A stretch of 64,000 nt of DNA from assembly GCF_014636315.1 (NCBI RefSeq), contig NZ_BMED01000008.1, positions 140,506 through 204,505 on the forward strand, read 5' to 3'. This document shows, one piece after another, positions 37,497-46,821 of the stretch. The DNA is from Parundibacterium terreum. GTDB lineage: Bacteria > Pseudomonadota > Gammaproteobacteria > Burkholderiales > Burkholderiaceae_D. How positions within the stretch are numbered: position 1 is the stretch's first letter; each line of letters opens with the position of its first letter. Below the pieces are notes generated by a model. It ran no database searches. It was not told the DNA's origin and saw nothing but the letters and a program-made list of their open reading frames with translations. The translations under genes and the position numbers were made by a program.

Positions 37497-37835
37497 TCAG
37501 CCGATACGGTTGCTACCGTAGGCATTTGATAGTTTGCGTGCTGTTCCGGTATTTCTCATCAATGCACTCAGGTGCGCCATCCAGGGTTCTGTGATCACAC
37601 GAATTTCCCTGTCGTCAGCCAGTATTTTCTGGATCAGCTTGATCTTCTTTTCCTTGCTTTGCGGTGGCAAAGGTGCAGGAGAGTCTTCTTGTCTCAAGGT
37701 CTGTATGTGTTTTGCGCAATTGCTTTCAAGGTCGCTGAATTTTTCCCAGTCCTGCGATTTTGCTGCAACCAGCATCTGATCTGTAATTTCTGAAACTACT
37801 TCGTAGATAGAAATGATTTCTTCGCTATTCATCAT
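37497..37835 (-). CDS. fliT: Flagellar chaperone FliT
   Basis: A 112-residue helical protein. In the family FliT is the export chaperone of the filament cap FliD, and in enterobacteria also restrains FlhDC. Features here are the N-terminal helix IISIYEVVSEITDQMLVAAKSQDWEKF and the C-terminal helix IRVITEPWMAHLSALM. It begins 2 bases after the fliS stop, so translation is probably coupled. Sequence conservation is low; the call leans on context. Confidence 0.88.
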   Translation of the reverse strand: MMNSEEIISIYEVVSEITDQMLVAAKSQDWEKFSDLESNCAKHIQTLRQEDSPAPLPPQSKEKKIKLIQKILADDREIRVITEPWMAHLSALMRNTGTARKLSNAYGSNRIG

Positions 37836-37837
37836 CG

Positions 37838-38359
37838 TTAAACACTCACAAAAGAATATTTATTAGGGGCAAGTGCGTCATAGGCCGACATTTTTGGTCC
37901 TGCAGATTTTCCGCTCGCGGTGCTTGCATTGGTAGTGTCGGGGCCGCCAGCATCTGCGGTGCCTGCGCTACCGTTACCTATCGCATCCCACGCGGTTTTC
38001 AAATCAGTGAGCAAGGTATGGACTTCTTCCAGTATCTTTACGTCGTTTTTCAAGTTCGCTTCCAGCAGGCGCGCACTCATGTATTCATACAGCGCATCCA
38101 GGCTTTCTGCGATGTCGCCGCCGGCATTCTTGTCCAGGCTGGCACGCAGGCCGCCGTCAATGATCAGGATTGCCTTGGAAATGGACATGCCTTTTTCGGG
38201 GATGTTACCTTCCGCCATTTGTTGCATCGCTGTCTTGATGGCGACCAATGCACCCTCAAACAGCATGACTATCAGCTTGTGCGGGCTGGCAGCAGCCACC
38301 CCGGTTTCCATGCCTACTTTTGCGTAGGCATTTGCACCATTACGTATGGAACCAAACAT
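37838..38359 (-). CDS. fliS: Flagellar export chaperone FliS
   Basis: Binds flagellin in the cytosol and keeps it from polymerising. The N-terminal 125 residues are a standard FliS helix bundle (ANAYAKVGMETGVAAASPHKLIVMLFEGAL, ISKAILIIDGGLRASLD). An unusual 45-residue Ala/Gly/Thr/Ser-rich tail follows. The ATG at 38359 has AGGAG 8 bases upstream; a TTG directly before it could also be read as the start. Confidence 0.94.
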   Translation of the reverse strand: MFGSIRNGANAYAKVGMETGVAAASPHKLIVMLFEGALVAIKTAMQQMAEGNIPEKGMSISKAILIIDGGLRASLDKNAGGDIAESLDALYEYMSARLLEANLKNDVKILEEVHTLLTDLKTAWDAIGNGSAGTADAGGPDTTNASTASGKSAGPKMSAYDALAPNKYSFVSV

Positions 38360-38401
38360 CAATAACTCTCCTGGTAATCCTTGAAATAGTCAGCGTGACC
38401 G

Positions 38402-40414
38402 CTAGCCATTTGCCGATATTTTTGCTAGCTGCTGCGTCAAAAATGTAGACGTCGACTGCATGCTGCTGATCGATACATCCAATGCCGTGTATTGAGCGCG
38501 TAAGCGTTTCTCAGTCTGCGCCAATCGCGTATTTAACGCATCGGATTGCTGGTCTATACTCTTGATCGATGCATTGATTGAATCATTGGCAGCCTTGATC
38601 GAACCATTTGTGCCGATAAAACTGTCCAGCAGCGAACTGAACATTGACGCATATCCGCTGGAGTAGTTGACTGTGCCGCGATCACCGAGAGCACCGCCGG
38701 AAATATCCACCTTGACGCCGGCCGCCGGACCGCCGTCGGCACCGGTGAGGGTCGTGCCGCTGCCGCTTGCTGCTGCGCCGCCTATCGTGCCCTGGATATC
38801 GGTACCTACGGTTTCTGTTGTCGTTCCAAACAAGTTGGCTGCACCGGCGCCGGAGACGCTCACTTTGGATGCCGAGCCATATTTATTGGACGTAATCGTG
38901 AACACGCCGTTGTTCTGCGTCACAGAGACATTGATGCCGGCGCTGGAAAAAGTTTTGTTGCCATTAATGAGTGATTGCAACTGCGTGGCCAGCCCGCTCG
39001 CGGTATATGGCGTGCCGGATGGCGTCAGATTGACGCTTGCGGTCGTACCATTGATAGTCAGGTTAAGCGTGTTATTGCCGCTATTGATGCTCAGGCCCGC
39101 AGCAGTACTGCCGGTAACATTGCCCTGGGTAGCCAGAGCCGTGATATTGATCGCATTGCTGCCGACAGGAGCGGTTTTCCCCGCACTGACGAACTTGACC
39201 AGGCTGTCGGAAGTGCTGCCTGAACTTGCCAGCAGTTTTTGCACGTCGTCCGGATTACTCTTCAACACGGAAGACAGTTTGCTGGAATCCAGCGCCAGCG
39301 TGCCGTCGTCCTGGAAGGTAATGCCGATCTGGCTCAAATTGGTCAGATTGCCGTTCAATCCAGGCACATCTGTCGTAAACATCTTGCGAATGGAATTCTG
39401 GATATTCCTGGTGGCCGCATCGCCAACCAATGGACCGCCACCCGTAGGAGCTGCGCCTGCACTGGCTTGCTTGCCGGGCGCTGTCAGACCGGTGATGGTC
39501 GTGTTCAGGTCGTTGTATGCCTTCACAAAGGCATTCAGGCTGGCTGTAACAGTAGTGGTGTCAGCGGAAAGCGATAGTGACGTGGTACCGATTTTGGAGG
39601 CCGTAACGGTAACACCGGGGATCGCGCCGCTGACGTCATTGGTAGGGCTGGTAATGTCAATACCACTAATATTGACCTTGGCATCCTGTCCCACCGTTTT
39701 TTGCGACAGGTTTTGAGTGCCGGCAGGATCGTAGGCAAGCAGGTTTTGAATGGCGGAGTCGCCGGAAACCGAAATCTTCATGCTGGACGTCTGCCCAGTC
39801 TTGGTCGATGTCAGTACCAGGCGGTTGGGGGCGGACGAACCATCTGAAACGATGCTGGCGGTAACGCCAAGGCCGGCTTTGTTGATTGCGTCCTTGATGC
39901 CTTGCAGTGAATTATTGGTTCCGTCTATCGTGATGGTGCCCGCGCCTTTGGTGCCGTCTTCAGTGAAAGTGGCTCCCGTATAGGTGCCGTCAGGATTCAA
40001 CGTGCCGCCGGAAATGCCGCCGAATTCAAAGGTGATCGAGGTCGATGCGCCCGAACCTATGGTCGCAGTGGTGCTGACCTGGCCGGTAGCAGCCAGATTT
40101 TGCGCCTGCGCCAATTGCGAGACATTGATGTTGTAATTGCCTGCGGAAGCACCTGTAGTCGTGGTCGCGGACAATATCGTCGCGTCGCCGGCTGTGGCAG
40201 AAAGCGCATGGTACTTGGAAGCGTCGCCCAGGCTGGTGAGCGTGCTCTGGAATGCACTCAAAGCACCGCTCAGGCTGCCATAAGCAGACAGCTTGGCTGT
40301 GTAAGATGCCTCTTTAATTTGCAGTAATTGCAATGGCCTGGCTTCGACAGTCATCAACTGACTGACAATGCTGTTCACATCGATACTGCCGCTACTGGTT
40401 GCACTGACGGTCAC
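38402..40414 (-). CDS. fliD: Flagellar filament capping protein FliD
   Basis: The filament cap (hook-associated protein 2), 670 residues. The N-terminal D0/D1 (GSIDVNSIVSQLMTVEARPLQLL) and the C-terminal coiled coil ending in STFLTQQLAKI are conserved. The middle, rich in Thr, Ser, Gly and Asn, is a large variable domain (about 100-600). GTG start with GGAGG six bases before. FliD is larger than the usual 450-500 residues. Confidence 0.95.
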   Translation of the reverse strand: MTVSATSSGSIDVNSIVSQLMTVEARPLQLLQIKEASYTAKLSAYGSLSGALSAFQSTLTSLGDASKYHALSATAGDATILSATTTTGASAGNYNINVSQLAQAQNLAATGQVSTTATIGSGASTSITFEFGGISGGTLNPDGTYTGATFTEDGTKGAGTITIDGTNNSLQGIKDAINKAGLGVTASIVSDGSSAPNRLVLTSTKTGQTSSMKISVSGDSAIQNLLAYDPAGTQNLSQKTVGQDAKVNISGIDITSPTNDVSGAIPGVTVTASKIGTTSLSLSADTTTVTASLNAFVKAYNDLNTTITGLTAPGKQASAGAAPTGGGPLVGDAATRNIQNSIRKMFTTDVPGLNGNLTNLSQIGITFQDDGTLALDSSKLSSVLKSNPDDVQKLLASSGSTSDSLVKFVSAGKTAPVGSNAINITALATQGNVTGSTAAGLSINSGNNTLNLTINGTTASVNLTPSGTPYTASGLATQLQSLINGNKTFSSAGINVSVTQNNGVFTITSNKYGSASKVSVSGAGAANLFGTTTETVGTDIQGTIGGAAASGSGTTLTGADGGPAAGVKVDISGGALGDRGTVNYSSGYASMFSSLLDSFIGTNGSIKAANDSINASIKSIDQQSDALNTRLAQTEKRLRAQYTALDVSISSMQSTSTFLTQQLAKISANG

Positions 40415-40520
40415 GAATGCCTCCGACTAAAACTATAATGTATCTGATAGCGGGCTATTCCAAAGCGACCTAAAGAGGGGAGAATTACCTGCTATTTCGA
40501 GATTCGATATAAGAATGCTA

Positions 40521-40919
40521 TCAAGCTTTTTGCTTGATCAGCACACCTTGCAGTTTGTTTTGCAGATCATCCAGGGCCTTGGAGATTTCCAGCGCTTCTT
40601 TGGATGGCATCTGACGTATTACTTCCTTGGTTTTCTGGTCAACTACCTTGACTATAGCGCGGTCCGCGTCCGAGTCAAATGAAAATTCCAGGTCTTGAGA
40701 GAAAGAGGACTTCAGCATGTCATTGATGCTTTTGACTGCCTGGGTGACTTGTGCAGTAGTAGGGGCAGGGGATGGTTGCTTTATATCAGTAGCCTCTACA
40801 ACAGGGGCGACGGCTGCCTTGACAGGCACTGCAGGGCTTGCTGTATCGGTGCCGTAAGCGCCAATACTCGCTGCACGCGACGCGGCTGAACTAGCTCCGC
40901 CGGTAGGTGATATATCCAT
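40521..40919 (-). CDS. flaG: Flagellar protein FlaG
   Basis: A 132-residue small FlaG-family protein. A variable Ala/Pro/Thr-rich N-terminus precedes the conserved domain (about 60-130) with LEFSFDSDADRAIVKVVDQKTKEVIRQMPSKEAL. FlaG influences filament length in some bacteria. Lies between fliC and fliD. Confidence 0.92.
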   Translation of the reverse strand: MDISPTGGASSAASRAASIGAYGTDTASPAVPVKAAVAPVVEATDIKQPSPAPTTAQVTQAVKSINDMLKSSFSQDLEFSFDSDADRAIVKVVDQKTKEVIRQMPSKEALEISKALDDLQNKLQGVLIKQKA

Positions 40920-40943
40920 GATTGCTCCCTCTATGACAATAAG

Positions 40944-40968
40944 CCTGGCAGAAAGAATTTCTGCCAGG
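40944..40968 (-). terminator. Hairpin between fliC and flaG
   Basis: An 11-bp perfect stem (40944-40954 with 40958-40968) with a GAA loop lies 26 bases after the fliC stop. On the minus strand it is followed only by CUUAUUGU, so termination is probably partial. It may also protect the abundant fliC mRNA 3' end. Confidence 0.6.
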
Positions 40969-40994
40969 ACTTATTTACCGTACTATTTTTCCGA

Positions 40995-42446
40995 TTAACG
41001 TAACAGCGCTAACACGCCGTTAGGCAGCGAGTTCGCTTGCGCCAACATCGCAGTACCAGCTTGTTGCAGGATCTGGCCACGTGTCAGATTGGCTGTTTCT
41101 GCTGCAAAGTCTGTATCCTGAATACGGCTGCGGGAAGCAGACAAGTTTTCAGAAGTAGTTTGCAGGTTAGTAACAGCGCTGCTGAAACGTGATTGTAAAG
41201 CACCGAATGTAGCACGTTGGCCGTTGACTGCGGACAAAGCGGAGTCGATAACCTTCAATGCATCTGTTGCGCCTTTAGCGGACGAAACGTCGATGTTGGA
41301 CACAGTGTTCAAAGTAGCAGAGTTTGCAGTGAAGTCTGTTGCACCTGCAATGTTACCAACGGTGAAGCCTTTGTCCGAGTTCATGACAACATAACCCAGC
41401 GATTTGGATGTTGTACCGCCATTTGCAACGGCCGCATCTACCGCACCTTGCGCATTACCAGAAGCATCCAGATTCTGGTTATCGAAAGTTGCTGTTGCTG
41501 CAGTACTATTGTTAGTAATAGCAATGTTGTTACCGCTTGCGTTGGTCAGGATCAGTGCATCGTTTGTCGAGTTCAACTTGGCGGTTACGCCTGTTTTGGA
41601 AGAAGCGTCATTGATTGCCGATACTGCTGTTGCCAGGCCGCTAGCGTCCAGATTGGCGCCAACAGTGAAAGTAACGTTGGCTGCGGTAGAGTTGTCGGAT
41701 ACCAGGCCCAGAGAATAGGACTGACCTGCGACAAATTTTACCTGTGTATCTGTTTGTGCTGTTGCGCTCACACCGGTTGTGTCGGAAACGCTATTAATCG
41801 ACGTTGCGACTGTTTTTGCTGTGTCAGTTGCTGAAACGTTGATTGTTTTTGTTGCCAAACCTTGGATGTCGAAAGTACCAGCTGCGTAGGCGGCTGTGGC
41901 ACTTGCTGCTACACCGTCAGTAGAGAAAGCATTGTTACCATAGCTGTTTGTACGGAAGTTTGCTGTTGTCGCTGTAATCGTTTGACCGGCGTTAGCACCA
42001 ACTTGGAAAGATGTAGTACCAAAGCTGCCGTCCAGCAGGTTCAAGCCGTTGAACTGTGTAGTTTGAGCTGTACGGTCCATCTCGGAGATCAGCTGGCCAA
42101 CCTCTTTCTGGATCGCTGCACGGTCAGTTGCTGTATTGGAGCCGTTGGCGGACTGTACGGCCAGTTCACGAATACGTTGCAAGTTATCGCCTGTGGTTGC
42201 CAAAGCACCCTCAGCAGTTTGCATCAGGGAGATACCGTCGTTTGCGTTACGGCTAGCTTGTGACAGACCGTTGATCTGAGCAGTGAAACGATCGGCAATC
42301 GCCAAGCCTGCAGCATCGTCTTTTGCGCTGTTAATACGCAGACCGGAAGACAAGCGCTGGATCGAAGTGTTCAGGGACGATTGTGAAGTCGTCAGGTTAC
42401 GCTGAGCATTGAGTGAAGCAATATTGGTATTAATTACTGAAGCCAT
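40995..42446 (-). CDS. fliC: Flagellin FliC
   Basis: The filament subunit, 483 residues. The start is MASVINTNIASLNAQRNL (42446), with AAGGAG before it; eight upstream codons are open but atypical. D0/D1 terminal domains are strongly conserved (LSSGLRINSAKDDAAGLAIADRF near residue 40, and SRIQDTDFAAETANLTRGQIL near the end). The central domain (about 180-390) is variable and rich in Thr, Ser, Ala and Asn, typical of the exposed surface. No second flagellin gene is in the window. FliA-type promoter at 42547-42573. Confidence 0.97.
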   Translation of the reverse strand: MASVINTNIASLNAQRNLTTSQSSLNTSIQRLSSGLRINSAKDDAAGLAIADRFTAQINGLSQASRNANDGISLMQTAEGALATTGDNLQRIRELAVQSANGSNTATDRAAIQKEVGQLISEMDRTAQTTQFNGLNLLDGSFGTTSFQVGANAGQTITATTANFRTNSYGNNAFSTDGVAASATAAYAAGTFDIQGLATKTINVSATDTAKTVATSINSVSDTTGVSATAQTDTQVKFVAGQSYSLGLVSDNSTAANVTFTVGANLDASGLATAVSAINDASSKTGVTAKLNSTNDALILTNASGNNIAITNNSTAATATFDNQNLDASGNAQGAVDAAVANGGTTSKSLGYVVMNSDKGFTVGNIAGATDFTANSATLNTVSNIDVSSAKGATDALKVIDSALSAVNGQRATFGALQSRFSSAVTNLQTTSENLSASRSRIQDTDFAAETANLTRGQILQQAGTAMLAQANSLPNGVLALLR

Positions 42447-42976
42447 GTTGATTCTCCTTACCGAAGTCATTAAATTTGGCGGAACACGCCTTAAACTTTG
42501 GTCTGCCTCGTAAAGACTAAGACAATCGGACCGCCGTTGCTAAGTGATATCGGACGGACTCCCAAAATGTTTAACTAGTTTCTGCAGATAAATATTTTTT
42601 TTTGGCCTTCAATTTATATTGATTACTTCGCTCTACGGCGTTATCTGAAAATACTTTAGGGTAAATTTTCAGTTAATTTTCGCAATGTTTTTTCTGTTCA
42701 TAACCCCAAACCTTGGAGAAAAAATAGATTTCTTGTCGTGTTTAAGCTTATTTGAGAATTTAATTTTAAGAAAAATTAAAATTAAGACAACTCAATTCAA
42801 ATTCCGGCGCTATTTACTTACTGAATAAAGCTTTTTTGATCACCAGAAATAAGGGGGAATTGCCGTTGATTTTATAAAATTGCTTTTGGGAAATATAATT
42901 TATTGTCTATGTGCAACAATTAGGCGATGGAATATTCTTTTTGCTGCAACTTTATCTACTATCCCGAAAGACATTT
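42447..42976. other. AT-rich gap between fliC and the PEP-CTERM gene
   Basis: About 530 bases without a gene, clearly AT-richer than its surroundings. It holds the fliC promoter and leader on the minus strand and a TATAAT at 42894-42899, which may belong to the plus-strand PEP-CTERM gene, although no good -35 box stands 17 bases before it. Confidence 0.4.
42547..42573 (-). promoter_or_regulatory. FliA (sigma-28) promoter of fliC
   Basis: On the minus strand TAAACATT (42573-42566), 11 bases, TCCGATAT (42554-42547) matches the sigma-28 pattern TAAAGTTT-N11-GCCGATAA with exact spacing. A start near 42540 leaves a leader of about 95 bases before the fliC ATG. Confidence 0.82.
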
Positions 42977-43603
42977 ATGAAGAAGCGTTTATTTGCCGCC
43001 CTACTGGTAACTTGTGCTTTTACCGCAAGCAGCCAGGCTACGGTGATTGACTTTAATGCTGATAAGACTTATCACGCCAGCGGCCTGTATCAGGAAGATG
43101 GTTTCCGTATTGCCGCCAACGAAGACGGCGCGAATAAGAATCAGACTCTTGTTTTTTGGGGCGATAACAGCGCTCATTACAATGCCGACAGCAAAGGCAA
43201 TACGCTGACTAATAATTATGCTGGTGCGACACTGACTCTCACCAAATCCGGCGGAGGCACTTTTTCATTTGATTCTATTGATATGGGGGACGGTGCAAAC
43301 TCCACGTCTTCCGGAAATGTCATATTCAATTTCTTCTTCGCGAACGGGCTAACGAGCCAAAAGACAGTAACATTGGATAATATCGTCGGCCTTCAAACAT
43401 TTGTTTTTAATTTGACAAACCTGTCAGCCGTATCATGGACTCCGTTGACGACAACAGCCAAACGATCCCAGGTGGATAATATTGTTCTGGATACTACCGT
43501 CCCTGCCAATCCTGTTCCCGAGCCAGCTTCACTGACGTTAGCCGGGATCGGGCTCATGGTTCTTGCAGCGAGCCGTTTCTTAAAAGCTCGTGCAGATTCT
43601 TGA
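42977..43603 (+). CDS. PEP-CTERM sorting-domain protein
   Basis: A 208-residue exported protein. The signal peptide MKKRLFAALLVTCAFTASSQA is followed by a beta-rich extracytoplasmic domain with many Asn, Thr and Gly, and ends in a PEP-CTERM tripartite tail: VPEPASLTLAGIGLMVL followed by a basic end (RFLKARA). Such proteins are processed by an exosortase (EpsH/XrtA) and often accompany exopolysaccharide. I prefer the ATG at 42977, since 22 upstream codons would precede the signal peptide. No exosortase gene is in the window. Confidence 0.88.
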   Translation: MKKRLFAALLVTCAFTASSQATVIDFNADKTYHASGLYQEDGFRIAANEDGANKNQTLVFWGDNSAHYNADSKGNTLTNNYAGATLTLTKSGGGTFSFDSIDMGDGANSTSSGNVIFNFFFANGLTSQKTVTLDNIVGLQTFVFNLTNLSAVSWTPLTTTAKRSQVDNIVLDTTVPANPVPEPASLTLAGIGLMVLAASRFLKARADS

Positions 43604-43803
43604 TGCTGCGAGGGTATTTGTGTCAGAGTGCGATCTGATCGCCGGTCAGCTAATCGCAGATAGATTTAGGCCCCCGACGCGCTTGTCGATCTCGTGAGGT
43701 TTACAGGACTGGGGGCAGACTCGGCTAATGGCGTGCATAGTCTGCGAGCGACCGGCTTTTCATTGCAGCGACCGGTTTAGCACACTTGAGTAAAATGCCG
43801 TTT

Positions 43804-44601
43804 TTAACGCAACACATCGCGGATCTTATTGAATGCCGTCAGGTAATGTGCAACATTGGGATTGTCATTCATGGCCATTTTCAGGGCGTCGCTGACCACG
43901 GCTTCATGCTCAAACTGGTTCAGGCGAGTGGATGACCAGGCGCAGGCGAAGGTATTGTAGGCCCACACTTTCCAGTCGCTATTGCTCTTTAATAGTAAAG
44001 AAGCAATCCGCTCCATCAGGAATACTTTTCTTTCCACGTCTTCGTAGCTGGTCGTATGGCAAAGCCGGGCCTTCAATTCGCTGTCCGGACCCTCGCAAAT
44101 TGCGTACATGGCTTCATTAATCTGCAGCCACTGGCGCCAGAACGCTGGCCGCGCGACGAAAAAATTGCTGAATACAATATGGCGGGAGTCCATGATCAGG
44201 CCGGCCAACCGCAAGGGCTTGCCTATCGCGGCCAGAAAATCCTCGCCGGTCTGCGTGAAACCTTGGTCAAACAACTCATTCTGCTCGAAGACATTCAGGA
44301 AGAATGCGCCCATGTCAGCCTGCGGGCTGAAGGTGATGACATCCGTGTCGGCGGGGGAGGACAGTATGAACTGGACGGTCTGTGCATGCGAAAGCCCGGT
44401 CTTGGCACGGAACTTGGGTGAGAAAAAACCGTAAAAGCACTCCTCGTCCAGCGTTTCACTCAATAGGAAATTACGGATGGGGTAGTATTCACGCCAATCC
44501 GCCCGTGGATTGTCAGTGATATTCAAGGCGGAGTAACCCGCTTCCATATTGGCCAGGATTTGTTCGGAATAGGCTATCTGGTAGAGCTTGACTTGGCGCA
44601 T
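43804..44601 (-). CDS. Conserved hypothetical protein next to the GT41 gene
   Basis: A 265-residue soluble protein that I cannot assign to a named family. It starts MRQVKLYQIAYSEQILANMEAGY and includes DWREYYPIRNFLL and FFSPKFRAKTGLSHAQTVQFI, which give it a globular, aromatic-rich look. No signal peptide, membrane segment or repeat is seen. It lies 70 bases after the TPR/GT41 gene on the same strand. I have an impression that similar proteins occur in surface-glycan loci of betaproteobacteria, so a role in protein or glycan modification is possible but unproven. Confidence 0.75.
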   Translation of the reverse strand: MRQVKLYQIAYSEQILANMEAGYSALNITDNPRADWREYYPIRNFLLSETLDEECFYGFFSPKFRAKTGLSHAQTVQFILSSPADTDVITFSPQADMGAFFLNVFEQNELFDQGFTQTGEDFLAAIGKPLRLAGLIMDSRHIVFSNFFVARPAFWRQWLQINEAMYAICEGPDSELKARLCHTTSYEDVERKVFLMERIASLLLKSNSDWKVWAYNTFACAWSSTRLNQFEHEAVVSDALKMAMNDNPNVAHYLTAFNKIRDVLR

Positions 44602-44671
44602 GAGATGGATTCGTTGATCAATGTGGTTCTTGCAATTGGCTGAGTAGGGTTTGCCGCGAGCCTTGAGTCCG

Positions 44672-46501
44672 CTATGCAGTTTGTTTTAACTCAGCCAGCA
44701 AACGCGTGATGACCGCATCAAAGTCGGCCACAAATTTATGCGTATTCAGTGCCGCGCTATTTTGCTTGGCTGCCTTCAGTATGTCGCTGCTTTGCGCTTG
44801 TTGCTGCGGGCTGAGCGCAAAGGCAACGGCCTTGTCTTCATACTCTGCATGCGTATCGGCGATCAGGCTCTCCAGCCCGACCGAGCGCAGTATGCTGCCG
44901 GCCATGCGCGAGGTATAGCTGCGTCCAGATAAGGTCACCAGCGGCAGACCCACCCAGACGGCATCGTTGGCGGTTGTGCCGGCATTGTAGGGGAATGTGT
45001 CCAGGAACAAATCGGCCGAGCAGAATCGCGATAGGTAATCGGTAGGAGACACTCTGCCGGCAAAAAACAGGCGGTCGGGGTCGATGCCATGTGCTTGTGC
45101 CGCATTGCGCATGTTTTGCTCGGACCATTGATTGTCCTTCAGTAGCCACAATACACTGTCCGGAACCCGGCGCAGTATGCGCATCCATGACTCGAATACT
45201 TCAGGGATGATCTTGTAGTTGTTGTTGAAGGCGCAGAAAACGAACTTATCTTCCGGCAGTCCGTAATGCGCTTTTTTCTTTTCGCTGGAATATTCGCGCT
45301 GGTCATCGCTGACCTGGTAGCAGTCCGGCATATACAGCGGCTTTTCGGTGAAGTGCTGTGCCAGCTCCGGCGGATAGATATACTCATCGCCGATGACGTA
45401 ATCGACATAGGGCAGTGCGGAAGTGCCGGGATAGCCCAGATAGGCGATCTGTATGGGAGCAGGGCCGCGGGCCACGATATTCGGGCGCGTGCCTGCAGTC
45501 AGCCCCTGCAGATCGAACAGGATGTCTATTTCCTGCTTCTGGATCAGCTCTGCTGCTTTTTCATCGCTGGTACCGGCGATGTCGTAGTATTTATCAAAGG
45601 ATGAGAATACGCGGTGCTGGAAGGGCGTGCCGTCCCGGTTGCTCCAGCCGAAACCTATCACTTCATACTTGTTGCGATCGAGGAGTTCAAAGAAGCGCAC
45701 CGTCAACAGTGATAAGGCATGCAGGCAGAAGTCGCCGGACAGGAAACCGATTTTCAGCTTCTTATGCTCAGGATAAAGCCGGCCGAACGGCATCATGCGC
45801 GGCACGTCGATGACATTCTTGCTCACATAATTGCGCGCGGTTTCCAGCAGGCGGGCGGGGTCGTCGGTCAGGCCGAGCAGGGCCAGCGGCGAGGCCGCCT
45901 GCCACATGTTTTCAACGGAAATGCCGGGCAGCTTGCGCAGGCTGGGCCATTTGCATTGTTTTTGCCGCAGGTGTATCCAGTGGTACAGCGCTGCCGGCTG
46001 CTCCTGGTTCAATTCCAGGCTGCGCCTCAATACGTCCTCGGCCTCGTCATACTCTTTGAACTTGTCCAGCAGCCTGCCCATGCCGTTCAGCAGCATGATG
46101 TGAATGCCATTATTCTGCGCATCCTTGAGCGCCGGCTCGGCTAGCGAGGCGCGCCATTGCTTGATGGTTTCCTGGAAGTGGCCCTGGCGTTCCAGATGAA
46201 CGCCGACATTGTATTGGGCCTGGAAGAAATCCGGCTTCAGATGCGCCGCCTGGCGAAACGCCGCTACGGCTTCGGAGGAGCTGCCGACTTCACCCAGCAG
46301 CACCCCCAGGTTGAAATAGGCGGCATGCTCAAGCGCCCGCTCCGGGTGCTTGAGCCAGGCCCTGTAGAGATCAATCGCCTTAGCCTGTTGCTGCGTGCGG
46401 ATCAGTTGCTCCGCCATCGGGATGACTTTTAACAGCTCAAGCTTGCCTTGCAGGGCCAGCGCAAGAAGTTCGTCGTAGTTAGTTTGTTCTGAGTTGGACA
46501 T
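44672..46501 (-). CDS. TPR-containing O-GlcNAc transferase-like glycosyltransferase (GT41)
   Basis: A 609-residue protein with N-terminal tetratricopeptide repeats (about 20-185, e.g. AAYFNLGVLLGEVGSSSEAVAAFRQAAHL) and a C-terminal SPINDLY/OGT-type catalytic domain (about 245-600). Conserved stretches are KIGFLSGDFCLHAL, ILFDLQGLTAGTRPNIVARGPAPIQIAYLGYPGTS and LFLDTFPYNAGTTANDAVWVGLPLV. It should transfer a sugar (GlcNAc or similar, from a UDP donor) to Ser or Thr of proteins in the cytosol. Candidate substrates are flagellin, whose gene is about 2 kb away, and the Thr-rich repeat protein encoded directly upstream in the transcription sense. Confidence 0.9.
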   Translation of the reverse strand: MSNSEQTNYDELLALALQGKLELLKVIPMAEQLIRTQQQAKAIDLYRAWLKHPERALEHAAYFNLGVLLGEVGSSSEAVAAFRQAAHLKPDFFQAQYNVGVHLERQGHFQETIKQWRASLAEPALKDAQNNGIHIMLLNGMGRLLDKFKEYDEAEDVLRRSLELNQEQPAALYHWIHLRQKQCKWPSLRKLPGISVENMWQAASPLALLGLTDDPARLLETARNYVSKNVIDVPRMMPFGRLYPEHKKLKIGFLSGDFCLHALSLLTVRFFELLDRNKYEVIGFGWSNRDGTPFQHRVFSSFDKYYDIAGTSDEKAAELIQKQEIDILFDLQGLTAGTRPNIVARGPAPIQIAYLGYPGTSALPYVDYVIGDEYIYPPELAQHFTEKPLYMPDCYQVSDDQREYSSEKKKAHYGLPEDKFVFCAFNNNYKIIPEVFESWMRILRRVPDSVLWLLKDNQWSEQNMRNAAQAHGIDPDRLFFAGRVSPTDYLSRFCSADLFLDTFPYNAGTTANDAVWVGLPLVTLSGRSYTSRMAGSILRSVGLESLIADTHAEYEDKAVAFALSPQQQAQSSDILKAAKQNSAALNTHKFVADFDAVITRLLAELKQTA

Positions 46502-46821
46502 CTTTTCGTTTTTCTTATTTGCTGCACATTGAGGTCAAGTATCCGTGCTGGCGATGCCGCGCAATCGCGTAAAAGGCATGTAACAGGCATGCAGCAGGAT
46601 ATGGTCGCCCAGTGATTTTGCAAAATGGATAGCCTAAACGCAAGCAGAAATACTGCTTTAAGCGGTTTATTTGTGTTTTCGGTACGAATTGCAGATTTCG
46701 GACAGCTTTCAGCCGGATATCAAGTCGGCCATCAAGCCGATCTCCGGCCTAAGGCAAATGCCCAGGCGTAAAAAAAGCGGCAAGACTTTTCAGTCTTGCC
46801 GCTTCTATTCATGCAGCTGGA
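46502..46821. other. Gap between the repeat gene and the GT41 gene
   Basis: 320 bases with no gene. The terminator of the repeat gene is at 46770-46804. The remainder should contain the GT41 promoter, but I see no clear boxes. Confidence 0.4.
46770..46804 (-). terminator. Intrinsic terminator of the large repeat gene
   Basis: A 13-bp perfect stem (46775-46787 with 46792-46804) has loop TTTC and, on the minus strand, a run of seven U (complement of A 46770-46776). It is 18 bases past the stop codon of the repeat gene. Confidence 0.93.

Noticed and set aside
43720-43785. Two short direct repeats GCGACCGGYTTT.
   Set aside because: Only two copies with no flanking structure; chance is sufficient.
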